Part shown: positions 8,176-17,300 of the stretch, piece after piece
Numbering within the stretch: the stretch's first letter is position 1
Layout: every line of letters starts with the position of its first letter
Assembly: GCA_015055975.1 (NCBI GenBank)
Contig: SVHF01000007.1
Coordinates: 1 to 61,240 of the forward strand
Direction: 5' to 3'
DNA: 61,240 nt
DNA from: Clostridiales bacterium
GTDB lineage: Bacteria; Bacillota; Clostridia; Christensenellales; UBA3700
Position numbers and translations under genes: made by a program
Notes under the pieces: model-generated
Seen by the model: the letters and a program-made list of their open reading frames with translations, nothing else
What the model was told of the DNA's origin: nothing
Databases searched by the model: none

Positions 8176-10200
8176 CTATGCTTGGAAATCTACTGTTTGA
8201 GAGGCAGATTCTGTATAGTATCCATAAGCCTCAGCTTTTACAGTAACCTTTTCGCCAACCATAGATGAATCTGTTATAAATGTATAAGTCTTTGAATTAG
8301 AAATTCTTATATCTTTTCCGTCGATTGTTATAACGAATACTTTTCCATCTTCGCAATTTGCAATAGATACTGTATTTGTATAAGTACCATCATTGTTTTG
8401 CTTAGATGTTGCTGTTACATTAGAATCTACTAATACAATTTGCTTTGTTGTCTTATATGAAGTCATAGCCTCTTTAGATGTCTCAATTTCGCTAGCAAAT
8501 GAACAAGCAACTAATCTTAATGAGTGGAAGCCAAGTGCGCTTAATTGAGAAGTAAGAGGTGCTGCGTTATGACCAAATTGAGAAGTGTATTGAACAACAT
8601 TATTTCCATATTGAGAAGCAATAGATGCGTATTGAGCAAGGAATTCATCTCTTGTTAAGTTTGTTAATACAACCTTTGTATCTTTATCTATTGTTACAAC
8701 ATAGTAATCTGCAAATTCAACAGAATCGAATTCAATGTAAGCATTTAATTCATAATCTCTTGTAGAAACCTTTGTTGGAGTAGATAACTTCAATGTATAT
8801 GAATAATCTAATGTAGCTGGTGTTTCGCAATCTAGATATAAAGTTTGTCCATTTTCTAGAGTTTGAGTTTCAAGTGTTGCAAAATCATAATTTCCAAGAG
8901 CATAAGCTTGTAACTTATGTGTTGCAGCTCCTGCAGCTTTTAGATCGCTTGTAATATCTACATAGTTATAGATAGAATCTTCATATTGTTTTGCATCCAA
9001 GAAGAATCTATATTTAATAGCGTCATATTTATCTACCTTAGCGCAGATAGCTTGGAATACACCGCCTTCTTCGCTAACGAAGAAATCTACTGGAGTTGGC
9101 AATGTTTCAAGATAAACGATCTTTGCACAGTTTGTAGCTGTATATGTATCGTTGAATGCATCATAGATTGCTAAAATGTTTACATTTTCATATGTAGGGC
9201 AGTTATGTCCCTTCATCATTGCAACTTTCTTACCACCGTTTATTGATTTAACTTCGCCGTGGCAAACTAAAGATGAAGCATCATTTAATACAAGGTTGTT
9301 TGCTTTAACCTTTGCATTTAATACAACGTTTGAATCATTTATTGAGATGACATTTGCGCCAACTTCATCGTTGAATATTGCTTGAGCACAATTATTTAAT
9401 GTCAAAGTTGTTGTATCAGAAGATACTGCAAATGGACCATTTACAACAAAGCTTTCTGCTGTTATTGTTGCTCCACCTGTAAGCGTTACAGTATTTAAAT
9501 TAACAGATTTTGCATTTACATTTAATGCGCTAGAAACAATTAGAGATGATGCAATATTTAAAGCACCACTTTCTCCATTAACATTTAGAGTACCTACTTT
9601 CAAAAGGCCCTTTTGTGTATAGTCGCCCTTTTTAAGAGTTCCAACTTGTATTGTTGTATCATTTTTACCAATTGTTAATGTTCCATTAACAGTTAAGTTG
9701 TGTCCTTGTAAATCAATAGAACATGTTGATGAAGATAGATCTAGATCAGCATCTACTACAATATCTTTTTCTAGAACGAAGCGCTTGCCATCTTGTGGAA
9801 CAAAGTCGCTTGCATCATATACGTGAATTCTTCCTTGAATATAACAGAAATATAGAGGGAAGAATACAACAGAAAATAGAGCTATAAAAGCGACAACAGA
9901 GATAACAATAATAGCTATCTTTTTTTGCTTAGACATAGGCTCTTTTAATTTTGCAGTTCTTGGTAATTCTTGAATAGGAGCAACAGGAGGTTCAGCCGTA
10001 TTATCTATGATAGTTGGGGCTTCATCCTTTGGTGCATCAGGAATAGAAGGTGCTTCTTCTTGCTTTTGTTCCTCTTCTTTATTTTCAACAGGAGTATCAA
10101 TAGGAGCTTCTTCAACCGTTGGTTCTTCTTGAACTTCAGGAGCAACTTCCTTTTCTTCTTCTGTTTTTATTTCTTCGTTTAGGTTCTTTTCGTCTGCCAT
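8176..10200 (-). CDS. membrane-anchored surface protein with beta-helix-like region
   Basis: The 674-residue protein begins with a very acidic, Glu/Pro-rich cytoplasmic tail (1-90). One membrane segment follows at about 95-121 after a KQKK anchor, then a large outside region. Residues about 135-340 are a run of short Leu/Ile/Asn/Thr-rich strands typical of right-handed beta-helix or adhesin-like repeats. The C-terminal third resembles Ig-like beta-sandwich domains. There is no LPXTG signal. The ATG at 10200 comes one base after the ApgM stop codon, with the ribosome site inside the ApgM end, so the two are co-transcribed. Function is unknown. Confidence 0.6.
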   Translation of the reverse strand: MADEKNLNEEIKTEEEKEVAPEVQEEPTVEEAPIDTPVENKEEEQKQEEAPSIPDAPKDEAPTIIDNTAEPPVAPIQELPRTAKLKEPMSKQKKIAIIVISVVAFIALFSVVFFPLYFCYIQGRIHVYDASDFVPQDGKRFVLEKDIVVDADLDLSSSTCSIDLQGHNLTVNGTLTIGKNDTTIQVGTLKKGDYTQKGLLKVGTLNVNGESGALNIASSLIVSSALNVNAKSVNLNTVTLTGGATITAESFVVNGPFAVSSDTTTLTLNNCAQAIFNDEVGANVISINDSNVVLNAKVKANNLVLNDASSLVCHGEVKSINGGKKVAMMKGHNCPTYENVNILAIYDAFNDTYTATNCAKIVYLETLPTPVDFFVSEEGGVFQAICAKVDKYDAIKYRFFLDAKQYEDSIYNYVDITSDLKAAGAATHKLQAYALGNYDFATLETQTLENGQTLYLDCETPATLDYSYTLKLSTPTKVSTRDYELNAYIEFDSVEFADYYVVTIDKDTKVVLTNLTRDEFLAQYASIASQYGNNVVQYTSQFGHNAAPLTSQLSALGFHSLRLVACSFASEIETSKEAMTSYKTTKQIVLVDSNVTATSKQNNDGTYTNTVSIANCEDGKVFVITIDGKDIRISNSKTYTFITDSSMVGEKVTVKAEAYGYYTESASQTVDFQA

Positions 10201-10201
10201 T

Positions 10202-11413
10202 TTAGACCCCCTTAATAAACTTTTTGATCAACTCTTCTGAAGAAGCATAGTAGATGCCTGTTTTTTTAGCTGTTTCTTCGTTATAAGTATCAAAGACGTT
10301 TTCAAGTTCCTTATTTGATCTGTAGATTATATATGGAACTGGGTCAGATACGTGAGTCTTCAATTTAATTGGAGTAGGGTGATCTGGCATCACCAAAATT
10401 GAATAATCTTCGCCTGACTTATTTAACTCGTCTATAATATATTTTACTACAATACTATCTATAAGTTCTATAGAAAGAATTTTATGTTCTACATCGCCTT
10501 GGTGTCCACATTCATCTGGAGCCTCCATGTGAATGTATACATAATCGTTTCTCTTTAGTGAATCAATTGCTGCTTTTGCTTTACCTAAAAAGTTTGTCTT
10601 ATATGTGCCACAAGCGCCTTCAACTTCAATTACTTCCATCTTTGCGCCAATGCCGATTCCTTTTAGTAAATCTACCGCACTTATAACAGAACCCTTAATT
10701 CCAAATTTATCTTCAAAAGCTTCAAGTTGAGGCTTTGTTCCTTCGCCCCATAGCCAGATGCTATTTGCTGGATTTTTGCCAGCAGCTTTACGTGCTTTAT
10801 TTATTGGATGATCTTTTAAAAGCTCATAAGATTTTTTCATTAAAGCTAGCATCTCTTCGCCATATAAATCTTTTGGAAGATATTCAGTAATCTTTCTTCC
10901 AGAGATATCGTGTGGTGGAGTATATGTTGTTCCAACTTTTGCATGATTTTTAACTAGACAATGTCTATATGAAACCCCAGCAAAGAAATGAAGAACATCT
11001 GTAGATAGCTTGCTATCTAAATATTCAATAAGTTCTTTTGCTTCTTTAGTAGATACTTCGCCTGCAGAATAATCTACCATTGTCTTTTGTTCATATGGTT
11101 CATCTTCAGATAAAGTAACAAGATTGCAACGAATAGCAATGTCGTCGTCTTTTAAATCAATTCCTATAGATAAAGCCTCAAGTGGACTTCTTCCTGTATA
11201 GCATTTTTTTGGATTATATCCCATAACAGCTAGGTTAGCTACATCGCTTCCTGGTTTTAAACCTTCTGGGACAGTTTTAACTAAACCCATTTCACCCTTT
11301 TTGCAAAGAGCGTCAATGTTTGGTTTTTTTGCGACCATAAGTGGAGTTTTGCCGCCTAAAGCGTCAACTGGATAATCTGCCATTCCGTCGCCTAATATAA
11401 CTACGTATTTCAT
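10202..11413 (-). CDS. ApgM-type cofactor-independent phosphoglycerate mutase family protein
   Basis: The 403-residue protein belongs to the archaeal-type (ApgM) branch of the alkaline phosphatase superfamily: N-terminal LGDGMAD, GSDVANLAVMGY with the nucleophilic Ser, and C-terminal HMEAPDECGHQGD and PDHPTP metal ligands. Bacterial members are annotated either as phosphoglycerate mutases or, from genomic context, as proposed homoserine kinases. A complete gpmI lies 4 kb away, so a role outside glycolysis is plausible. No threonine-pathway gene is in view to support the kinase option. Confidence 0.82.
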   Translation of the reverse strand: MKYVVILGDGMADYPVDALGGKTPLMVAKKPNIDALCKKGEMGLVKTVPEGLKPGSDVANLAVMGYNPKKCYTGRSPLEALSIGIDLKDDDIAIRCNLVTLSEDEPYEQKTMVDYSAGEVSTKEAKELIEYLDSKLSTDVLHFFAGVSYRHCLVKNHAKVGTTYTPPHDISGRKITEYLPKDLYGEEMLALMKKSYELLKDHPINKARKAAGKNPANSIWLWGEGTKPQLEAFEDKFGIKGSVISAVDLLKGIGIGAKMEVIEVEGACGTYKTNFLGKAKAAIDSLKRNDYVYIHMEAPDECGHQGDVEHKILSIELIDSIVVKYIIDELNKSGEDYSILVMPDHPTPIKLKTHVSDPVPYIIYRSNKELENVFDTYNEETAKKTGIYYASSEELIKKFIKGV

Positions 11414-11437
11414 AAAGTCTCCGTTTCTTTTAATAGC

Positions 11438-11458
11438 ATTAGTTTATTACAAACTAAT
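11438..11458. repeat. inverted repeat upstream of apgM-type gene
   Basis: ATTAGTTT and AAACTAAT are perfect 8-bp arms with a 5-bp gap, lying 25 bp upstream of the minus-strand start codon. Without a T-tract it is more likely an operator than a terminator. Confidence 0.45.
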
Positions 11459-11505
11459 TGCTAAGTCAAACGCACGTATTATGTGATGTGGAAATAATAA
11501 ATAAG

Positions 11506-11781
11506 TTATACAGCAATTGCAGATAGAGTAAGTCCAAGAGGTTTCATTATTCTAAGAAGAGTTTCAATATTAGGAGAAACTGTACATGATTCAATTCTAG
11601 CAATAGACGATTGAGGAAGTCCGCAAATTGCGGCTAGTTCTCTTTGAGAATAGCCTAACTCGTTGCGGCGTTCAATAATAACACTAACAATAGAGGCAAG
11701 AATTTCCATTTCTTCTATATCGCGCTTAATCTCTGGACTAATAGTTTTAGCCTCATTCTTGAAATCATTCCAAGTCTTCAT
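11506..11781 (-). CDS. orphan HigA-like XRE antitoxin/regulator
   Basis: The 91-residue protein has an N-terminal helical segment and an HTH_3 (XRE) domain, with the recognition region SQRELAAICGLPQSSIARIE at about 44-63 and a short hydrophobic tail. This form is common among antitoxins of RelE/HigB-type toxins. No toxin gene lies on either side: only 92 bp separate it from the downstream gene, and the upstream gene is divergent. AAAGGAGG precedes the ATG at good spacing. It may act alone or on a toxin elsewhere. Confidence 0.75.
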   Translation of the reverse strand: MKTWNDFKNEAKTISPEIKRDIEEMEILASIVSVIIERRNELGYSQRELAAICGLPQSSIARIESCTVSPNIETLLRIMKPLGLTLSAIAV

Positions 11782-11939
11782 AGTTTGGTACCTCCTTTCT
11801 CCCTACAATCATGATAGCATCAATGCGTTCAAAAATCGACCACTTTCGCAATAGAGACAGAAAATAGTTAATTGTAAAAGCAACTTGTATATAACAATAT
11901 GAATAAAAAGAGTAATATAGCAAAAAAGAGAATAATTAC

Positions 11940-12002
11940 TATCACCAAAGTGATACAAAATGTGCAATAATGCTGGATTTACTATCACTAGGGTGATATA
12001 AT
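11940..12002 (+). promoter_or_regulatory. twin operators and promoter of the DUF3990-like TA operon
   Basis: Two copies of TATCAC-N4-GTGATA lie at 11940-11955 and 11983-11998, 43 bp apart centre to centre, which places them on the same face of the helix. The second overlaps the TATAAT -10 box (11997-12002). A weak -35, TGGATT, lies at 11974-11979. This layout fits autorepression by the HTH antitoxin of the operon. Confidence 0.75.
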
Positions 12003-12023
12003 AAGTGTGACAAGAGGTGAACA

Positions 12024-12713
12024 ATGAGAAATATAACAATATATCATGGATCTCAAAATATTATAGAAAAGCCAGAATTTGGATTAGGGAAAAAGCACAA
12101 TGATTTTGGCTTGGGTTTTTATTGTACACAAAATGAAGAATTAGCAAAAGAGTGGGCTGTATCATATTTAAAAGATGGGTTTTTAAACAAATACACACTG
12201 GATTTAGATTATCTAAAAGTATTAAATCTAAATACTCCTGAGTATTCAATATTGAATTGGATAGCAATATTACTTGAGCATCGTTTGTTTTCAATTAAAA
12301 CGCCAATTGCTCGTAGAGCAAAACAATATATAATCGACAATTATTCAATTAATGTCAATGCCTATGATGTAATAATTGGATATAGAGCAGATGATTCATA
12401 TTTTGATTATGCTGAGTCTTTTGTTAACAACGAAATCACAATTGATCAATTAGCAAAAGCAATGCAATTAGGAAAGCTTGGCGAACAAATTGTTTTAAAG
12501 TCTCAATATGCTTTTGCAAACCTAAAATTTGAGGGGTTTGAAATAGCAGAGAAGGCAGAATACTATTCTGCTAAGGTGTTAAGAGACGAAACGGCAAAAC
12601 AGCAATATTTAGAAATACTAGACGAAGAAGACGATGGTTTAACTATACGTGACATTACACGGGGAGATATAAAAAATGACGATTCACGCATACCAAGAAA
12701 TATACCTAACTAA
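12024..12713 (+). CDS. DUF3990-like protein, probable ADP-ribosyltransferase-fold toxin
   Basis: The 229-residue cytoplasmic protein starts with ITIYHGSQNIIEKP and continues with DFGLGFYCTQNEELAKEWA, the pattern of DUF3990 proteins, which I place with the ADP-ribosyltransferase fold (Tyr-His-Gly near the N-terminus, then a G-x-G-F-Y strand). A conserved EQIV element (about 153-156) could supply the catalytic Glu. It overlaps the next gene, which encodes an HTH antitoxin-like protein, by 38 nt, and twin palindromes sit at its promoter. This supports a toxin role. The target is unknown and the fold is inferred by eye. Confidence 0.65.
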   Translation: MRNITIYHGSQNIIEKPEFGLGKKHNDFGLGFYCTQNEELAKEWAVSYLKDGFLNKYTLDLDYLKVLNLNTPEYSILNWIAILLEHRLFSIKTPIARRAKQYIIDNYSINVNAYDVIIGYRADDSYFDYAESFVNNEITIDQLAKAMQLGKLGEQIVLKSQYAFANLKFEGFEIAEKAEYYSAKVLRDETAKQQYLEILDEEDDGLTIRDITRGDIKNDDSRIPRNIPN

Positions 12714-13323
12714 TGCGCAAGCGGCACTTGGGGATTTGTTTGATTATGCAATAAATGTATTAAAATTAAAATCTAAAGATTTTATTAATATGTTTCTAGC
12801 AAGCTCGACAAGTAAAAGAATTGAAAAAGGCGATGTGCTTTATATTGTCGGGAAAAGTGGCATAGAAATGCTTTTAGATATTGTGGAAGAAACGACAAAC
12901 AAAAAAATTGAAATAGACCCAATTGTGCAATATGCTAGATCAAGAGAATATTGGATAGGCTGGGCCGTAGCGTATTATCAGTGGTATAGTTCAAGAACAT
13001 TTAAAGAAATATTTGATACAGTTAGTTTTGCAGAGTTTGAAGTGCTATATACTACTATGCACGAAGCGGACATAACAAAACTAATAGATGTAATAAATCA
13101 ACAGATAAAATCACAGAATAAAGGCACTAGATTAAAGCGCATTAGGCAAAGGCTAAAATTTACACAAGCAGAACTTGCAAAAAGGTCTAATGTTTCTCTT
13201 CGTTCAATTCAAATGTATGAACAACAAAACAAAGATATAAACAAAGCAAGCGTCGAAACCATAAAAGCATTGGCAAAGGCACTCTCTTGCGAAATGGAAG
13301 ATATTTTAGAGCCAAATAACTAG
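12676..13323 (+). CDS. antitoxin-like protein with C-terminal XRE domain
   Basis: The 215-residue protein has an N-terminal helical domain (about 1-135) and a C-terminal HTH_3 domain (about 148-210, with LKFTQAELAKRSNVSLRSIQ). The N-terminal domain contains LFDYAINVL, SKDFINMFLAS and WIGWAVAYYQWYS. The same pattern recurs in the protein at 21.5 kb, which lacks the HTH. The start at 12676 has GGGGAG nearby and overlaps the toxin gene. By layout, the N-terminal part should neutralise the toxin and the HTH should bind the twin operators. Confidence 0.65.
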   Translation: MTIHAYQEIYLTNAQAALGDLFDYAINVLKLKSKDFINMFLASSTSKRIEKGDVLYIVGKSGIEMLLDIVEETTNKKIEIDPIVQYARSREYWIGWAVAYYQWYSSRTFKEIFDTVSFAEFEVLYTTMHEADITKLIDVINQQIKSQNKGTRLKRIRQRLKFTQAELAKRSNVSLRSIQMYEQQNKDINKASVETIKALAKALSCEMEDILEPNN

Positions 13324-13337
13324 ATAAAAGCTTTCCG

Positions 13338-13385
13338 CGCGTAAAAATTACGCGTATTGAAAATATATAATATATTTGGTAAGAT
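13338..13385 (+). promoter_or_regulatory. promoter and inverted repeat upstream of the GH2 operon
   Basis: TTGAAA (13357-13362) and TAAGAT (13380-13385) are 17 bp apart. Just upstream, CGCGTAA and TTACGCG form perfect 7-bp arms with a 3-bp gap (13338-13354). There is no T-tract, so this looks like a regulator site next to the -35 box. Confidence 0.6.
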
Positions 13386-13419
13386 AATTTTGTAAGTCAA
13401 TATGACGCAGGAGGGCATT

Positions 13420-15807
13420 ATGATTAGCAAAATTAATTTGAATTACGACTGGAAATACTGCGAAACTTTTGTAGATGAGAGCACTCAAGTTAATTTTGAT
13501 GAAAAGGATTATATATCTGTAAACATCCCTCATACCAATAAAGAATTACCATTTAACGACTTTTCTGAAGAAGATTATCAATTTATAAGTTCATATAGAA
13601 AACATGTATTTATCGACAACGATTTAAAAGATAAAAAGCTTATCTTAGAGTTCGAAGCTGTAGCAAACGCTGCAGATGTTTATGTTAATGGCGAATTTGC
13701 TTTTTCACATAAAGGAAGCTACACTGCATTTTCTGGAGATATCACAAAATTTGTTAAATTTGGAGAAGATAATGTTATCTCTGTTAAAGTAGATTCAACA
13801 GAAAGAGAAGACATTCCTCCATTTGGTAACATTGTAGATTATCTTGTGTATGGTGGTATTTATCGTGAAGTATATATCTATGTTCACGAAGATGAATATA
13901 TAGAAAAAATGTTCTTAACACCAAAAGATGTTCTTTTAGATCCAAAGATTGAAGTAAAACTTCAATTCAATAAAGAAATTAAAACAAAGCCAGTCGAGAT
14001 AGATATCTTATTTGAAGGCAACCTAGTTGCTAAGGATATTATAAATGCAACAGGAAGCGAACTTGTTCATGAATTTGAAATTAAAAACGCTGAGCTTTGG
14101 GATATAGATGATCCAAATCTATATGAAGTTAGAGCAAAGATAGGGAACGATATAATTTCAGATAAAGTAGGTATAAGACAAGCCGTATTTAAGAATCATG
14201 GATTCTTCTTAAATGGCAAAAAGATAATGCTAAGAGGGCTTAATAGACACCAATCATATCCATATGTTGGAAACGCTATGCCTGCATCTGCTCAAATTGC
14301 CGATGCAGAGTTTTTGAAATTCCACCTTGGCGTTAATTTAGCTAGAACTTCCCACTATCCAAATTCAAAGCATTTTTTAAATAGATGCGACGAAATTGGT
14401 CTTTTAGTGTTTACTGAAATTCCTGGATGGCAATTTATATCTAAGAGAGAAGATTGGAGAGATAAATGTGTAGATCATGTAAGAGAAATGATTGAGCAAG
14501 ATTATAACCACCCATCAATTATTTTATGGGGCGTTAGAATAAACGAATCTCCAGATGATGATGAATTATATACAAGAACAAATAAAGTAGCACACGAATT
14601 AGATAAGTCTCGTCAAACATCAGGTGTTAGATGTATAGTACAATCTCATCTTTTAGAAGATGTTTATGCATATAATGATTTTTCACACTCTGGAAAGACG
14701 ATGAAGATTTTGCCAAAATTTGCGGTTACATCTTCTAAAAATCCACTTATTATTTCTGAGCATAATGGCCATATGTTTCCAACAAAGGTATATGACCACG
14801 AAAAGAAGCGTTTAGAGCATGCGCTTCGTCATGCTAGAGTTGTTAATGCAGCATACAAATCTAAAGGCCATGCAGGCGTTATTGGTTGGTGTATGAGCGA
14901 TTATAATACGCATAAAGATTTTGGCTCTGGAGATAAGATTTGTTACCATGGCGTAACAGATATGTTTAGAATAGATAAATTAGCAGCAGCTTTTTATAAA
15001 TCTCAACAAGATAAATATCCAGTTCTAGAACTATCTTCAAACATGGAAATTGGAGATTCAGCAGGTGGCCATGTTGGAGAGGTATATATCTTTACTAACT
15101 GTGACGAATTAAAGCTATATAAAAACGGTAAGCACATAAATACATTTAATATGGCAAAAGAAAGGAAGAAATCTCCATTTAAATATGTGCCATATCCACC
15201 AATTGTTTTAGACGATATAATTGGCGATCAATTAGAACATGAAGAACATCATTTCACAAAAGCTCATGCAAAGAGAATTAAAAAAGCGCTTTTGGATATA
15301 AAGAAATATGCGCCATTTAGAGCAGCACTTAGAAATGCTTTTACATTCTTAATTGCAAGATTCAAATATAAATTGACTCTAGATAAGATGACTCAAATGT
15401 ATGGAGAATATGTAACCTCTTGGGGTGGAAAGCAAGTGTCATATAAACTAGAAGGATATATTGATGGCAAGAAAGTTTGCGAAACAGAAAAGGGCGCAAT
15501 GATGGGAGCTACGCTTTTTGCAAAGGAAGATAAAAACGAGCTAATCGAAGGCGATACATATGATGTAACAAGAATTGAAGTTAAAGCATTATCTAATATG
15601 GGCAATTCGCTTCCATACGATAATTCGGTTATAGATATAAAGACAAATGGAATAGTTGATGTAATTGGGCCAAAGAGCGTAGCTCTAATGGGCGGTCAAA
15701 TTGCATTTTGGGTAAAGACAATAGGTAAAGAGGGAAAAGCAATAGTTACTATAAGTAACGAAAAGCTTGGCACAAAAGAAATTGAAATCAATGTAAAGAA
15801 GGTATAA
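13420..15807 (+). CDS. glycoside hydrolase family 2 protein (beta-galactosidase/glucuronidase-like)
   Basis: The 795-residue protein has no signal peptide, so it should act in the cytoplasm. It shows the GH2 order: N-terminal jelly-roll sugar-binding domain, Ig-like domain, TIM barrel, then a C-terminal extension. The barrel has [18 protein letters not shown] and GVRINES, with E376 as the likely acid/base, and ISEHNG, with E447 as the likely nucleophile. I start at the ATG at 13420, which has AGGAGGG 4 nt upstream, not at the earlier ATG at 13402. It heads an operon with glycerol kinase and a GPH sugar transporter, suggesting an imported glycoside of glycerol as substrate (inference). Confidence 0.87.
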   Translation: MISKINLNYDWKYCETFVDESTQVNFDEKDYISVNIPHTNKELPFNDFSEEDYQFISSYRKHVFIDNDLKDKKLILEFEAVANAADVYVNGEFAFSHKGSYTAFSGDITKFVKFGEDNVISVKVDSTEREDIPPFGNIVDYLVYGGIYREVYIYVHEDEYIEKMFLTPKDVLLDPKIEVKLQFNKEIKTKPVEIDILFEGNLVAKDIINATGSELVHEFEIKNAELWDIDDPNLYEVRAKIGNDIISDKVGIRQAVFKNHGFFLNGKKIMLRGLNRHQSYPYVGNAMPASAQIADAEFLKFHLGVNLARTSHYPNSKHFLNRCDEIGLLVFTEIPGWQFISKREDWRDKCVDHVREMIEQDYNHPSIILWGVRINESPDDDELYTRTNKVAHELDKSRQTSGVRCIVQSHLLEDVYAYNDFSHSGKTMKILPKFAVTSSKNPLIISEHNGHMFPTKVYDHEKKRLEHALRHARVVNAAYKSKGHAGVIGWCMSDYNTHKDFGSGDKICYHGVTDMFRIDKLAAAFYKSQQDKYPVLELSSNMEIGDSAGGHVGEVYIFTNCDELKLYKNGKHINTFNMAKERKKSPFKYVPYPPIVLDDIIGDQLEHEEHHFTKAHAKRIKKALLDIKKYAPFRAALRNAFTFLIARFKYKLTLDKMTQMYGEYVTSWGGKQVSYKLEGYIDGKKVCETEKGAMMGATLFAKEDKNELIEGDTYDVTRIEVKALSNMGNSLPYDNSVIDIKTNGIVDVIGPKSVALMGGQIAFWVKTIGKEGKAIVTISNEKLGTKEIEINVKKV

Positions 15808-15815
15808 GGGAAATT

Positions 15816-17300
15816 ATGGAAAAGTATGTAGTAGCGTTAGATCAAGGAACAACATCATCAAGAGCAATTATCTTTAATAAGCAAAAAGAAATTGTAAAGG
15901 TATCTCAACAAGAGTTTACGCAAATCTATCCAAAAGCTGGCTGGGTTGAACATGACCCAAATGAGATTTGGAAGACACAAAAAGATGTATTTTTGGACGT
16001 GTTAAAACAAGCAAACATCTCAATTGAGCAAGTTGCAGCTATTGGTATTACAAACCAAAGAGAAACAACAATTGTTTGGGATAAAAACACAGGAGAGCCT
16101 GTATATAACGCAATTGTATGGCAATGTAGAAGAACTGCAGAGTTTTGCCAAGACTTAATCCAAAAAGGTTATTCTAACCTTGTATACGACAAAACAGGTC
16201 TTCCAATCGACGCATATTTTTCTGGAACAAAGATCAAGTGGATATTAGATAATGTTGACGGAGCTAAAGAAAAAGCTCAAAAGGGCGATTTATTATTCGG
16301 AACTATAGACACATGGCTTATGTGGAAATTATCTGGAGGCACAATTCATGCTACAGATTACACAAACGCATCAAGAACAATGTTATATAACATTCATGAT
16401 TTAAAATGGGATGATGAATTAATTGATTTAATTGGCATTCCAAAGTCAATGCTACCAAAGGTTTGCCCATCATCATATAGATTCGGATTTACAGACGAAA
16501 AAGAATTTGGAGCAAAGATTCCTATCTCTGGAGTTGCGGGCGATCAACAATCTGCGCTATTTGGACATTTGTGCGTAGAAAGAGGTATGGTTAAAAACAC
16601 ATACGGAACAGGTTGCTTTACATTGATGAACACAGGAAAAGAAGCTGTTCAATCAAAGAGAGGTTTAATTACAACACTTGCTGCATCTGAAGAAGATGGA
16701 AAGCCACAATATTGTATTGAAGGTAGTGTGTTTGTTGGCGGAGCTGTATTGCAATGGTTAAGAGATGAAATGAAGATGATATCATCAGCAAGGGAAGCCG
16801 ATGAAATTGCAGAAAGAACTCCAGATACAAATGGTGTTTATGTAGTTCCAGCTTTCGTTGGACTTGGAGCTCCACATTGGGATTCATATGCAAGAGGAAC
16901 AGTAGTTGGATTAACAAGAGGCACAAAGAGAGAACATTTCGTAAGAGCAGCACTTGAAGCTATAGCTTATCAAGTATTTGATGTTGTGCACGCTATGGAA
17001 AGCGATATGAATACAAAGCTTACATCACTATCTGTAGATGGTGGTGCATCAAGATCAGATGTGTTAATGCAATTTGAAGCAGATATTTTAAATACAAAAG
17101 TTATACGACCAAAGATAGTTGAAACAACAGGTATGGGAGCAGCTTACTTAGCAGGATTAAAAGAAGGATTCTGGAAAGATTATAAAGAACTTCAATCAAC
17201 GGACTCTTCAAAGACCTTCATTCCATCGATGGACAAAAAGACTCGTGAAGAATTATTATTAGGTTGGGAAGTTGCTATAGCACATACAAGACATAGATAA
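15816..17300 (+). CDS. glpK: glycerol kinase
   Basis: Phosphorylates glycerol to sn-glycerol-3-phosphate with ATP. The 494-residue FGGY-family protein has the N-terminal [10 protein letters not shown] phosphate-binding motif, [35 protein letters not shown] and the C-terminal [13 protein letters not shown] signature, all typical of GlpK. The segment around 220-235 ([12 protein letters not shown]) has no His where enterococcal GlpK is phosphorylated by HPr, so PTS activation may be absent; this rests on my alignment by eye. No glpF or glpD is adjacent. It lies 8 bp after the GH2 gene. Confidence 0.95.
   Translation: MEKYVVALDQGTTSSRAIIFNKQKEIVKVSQQEFTQIYPKAGWVEHDPNEIWKTQKDVFLDVLKQANISIEQVAAIGITNQRETTIVWDKNTGEPVYNAIVWQCRRTAEFCQDLIQKGYSNLVYDKTGLPIDAYFSGTKIKWILDNVDGAKEKAQKGDLLFGTIDTWLMWKLSGGTIHATDYTNASRTMLYNIHDLKWDDELIDLIGIPKSMLPKVCPSSYRFGFTDEKEFGAKIPISGVAGDQQSALFGHLCVERGMVKNTYGTGCFTLMNTGKEAVQSKRGLITTLAASEEDGKPQYCIEGSVFVGGAVLQWLRDEMKMISSAREADEIAERTPDTNGVYVVPAFVGLGAPHWDSYARGTVVGLTRGTKREHFVRAALEAIAYQVFDVVHAMESDMNTKLTSLSVDGGASRSDVLMQFEADILNTKVIRPKIVETTGMGAAYLAGLKEGFWKDYKELQSTDSSKTFIPSMDKKTREELLLGWEVAIAHTRHR

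Noticed and set aside
11809-12039. 76-residue minus-strand frame as the missing toxin of the HigA-like gene
   Set aside because: It overlaps the divergent promoter and the twin operators, is Ile/Leu/Tyr low-complexity, and has no RelE/HigB motif.
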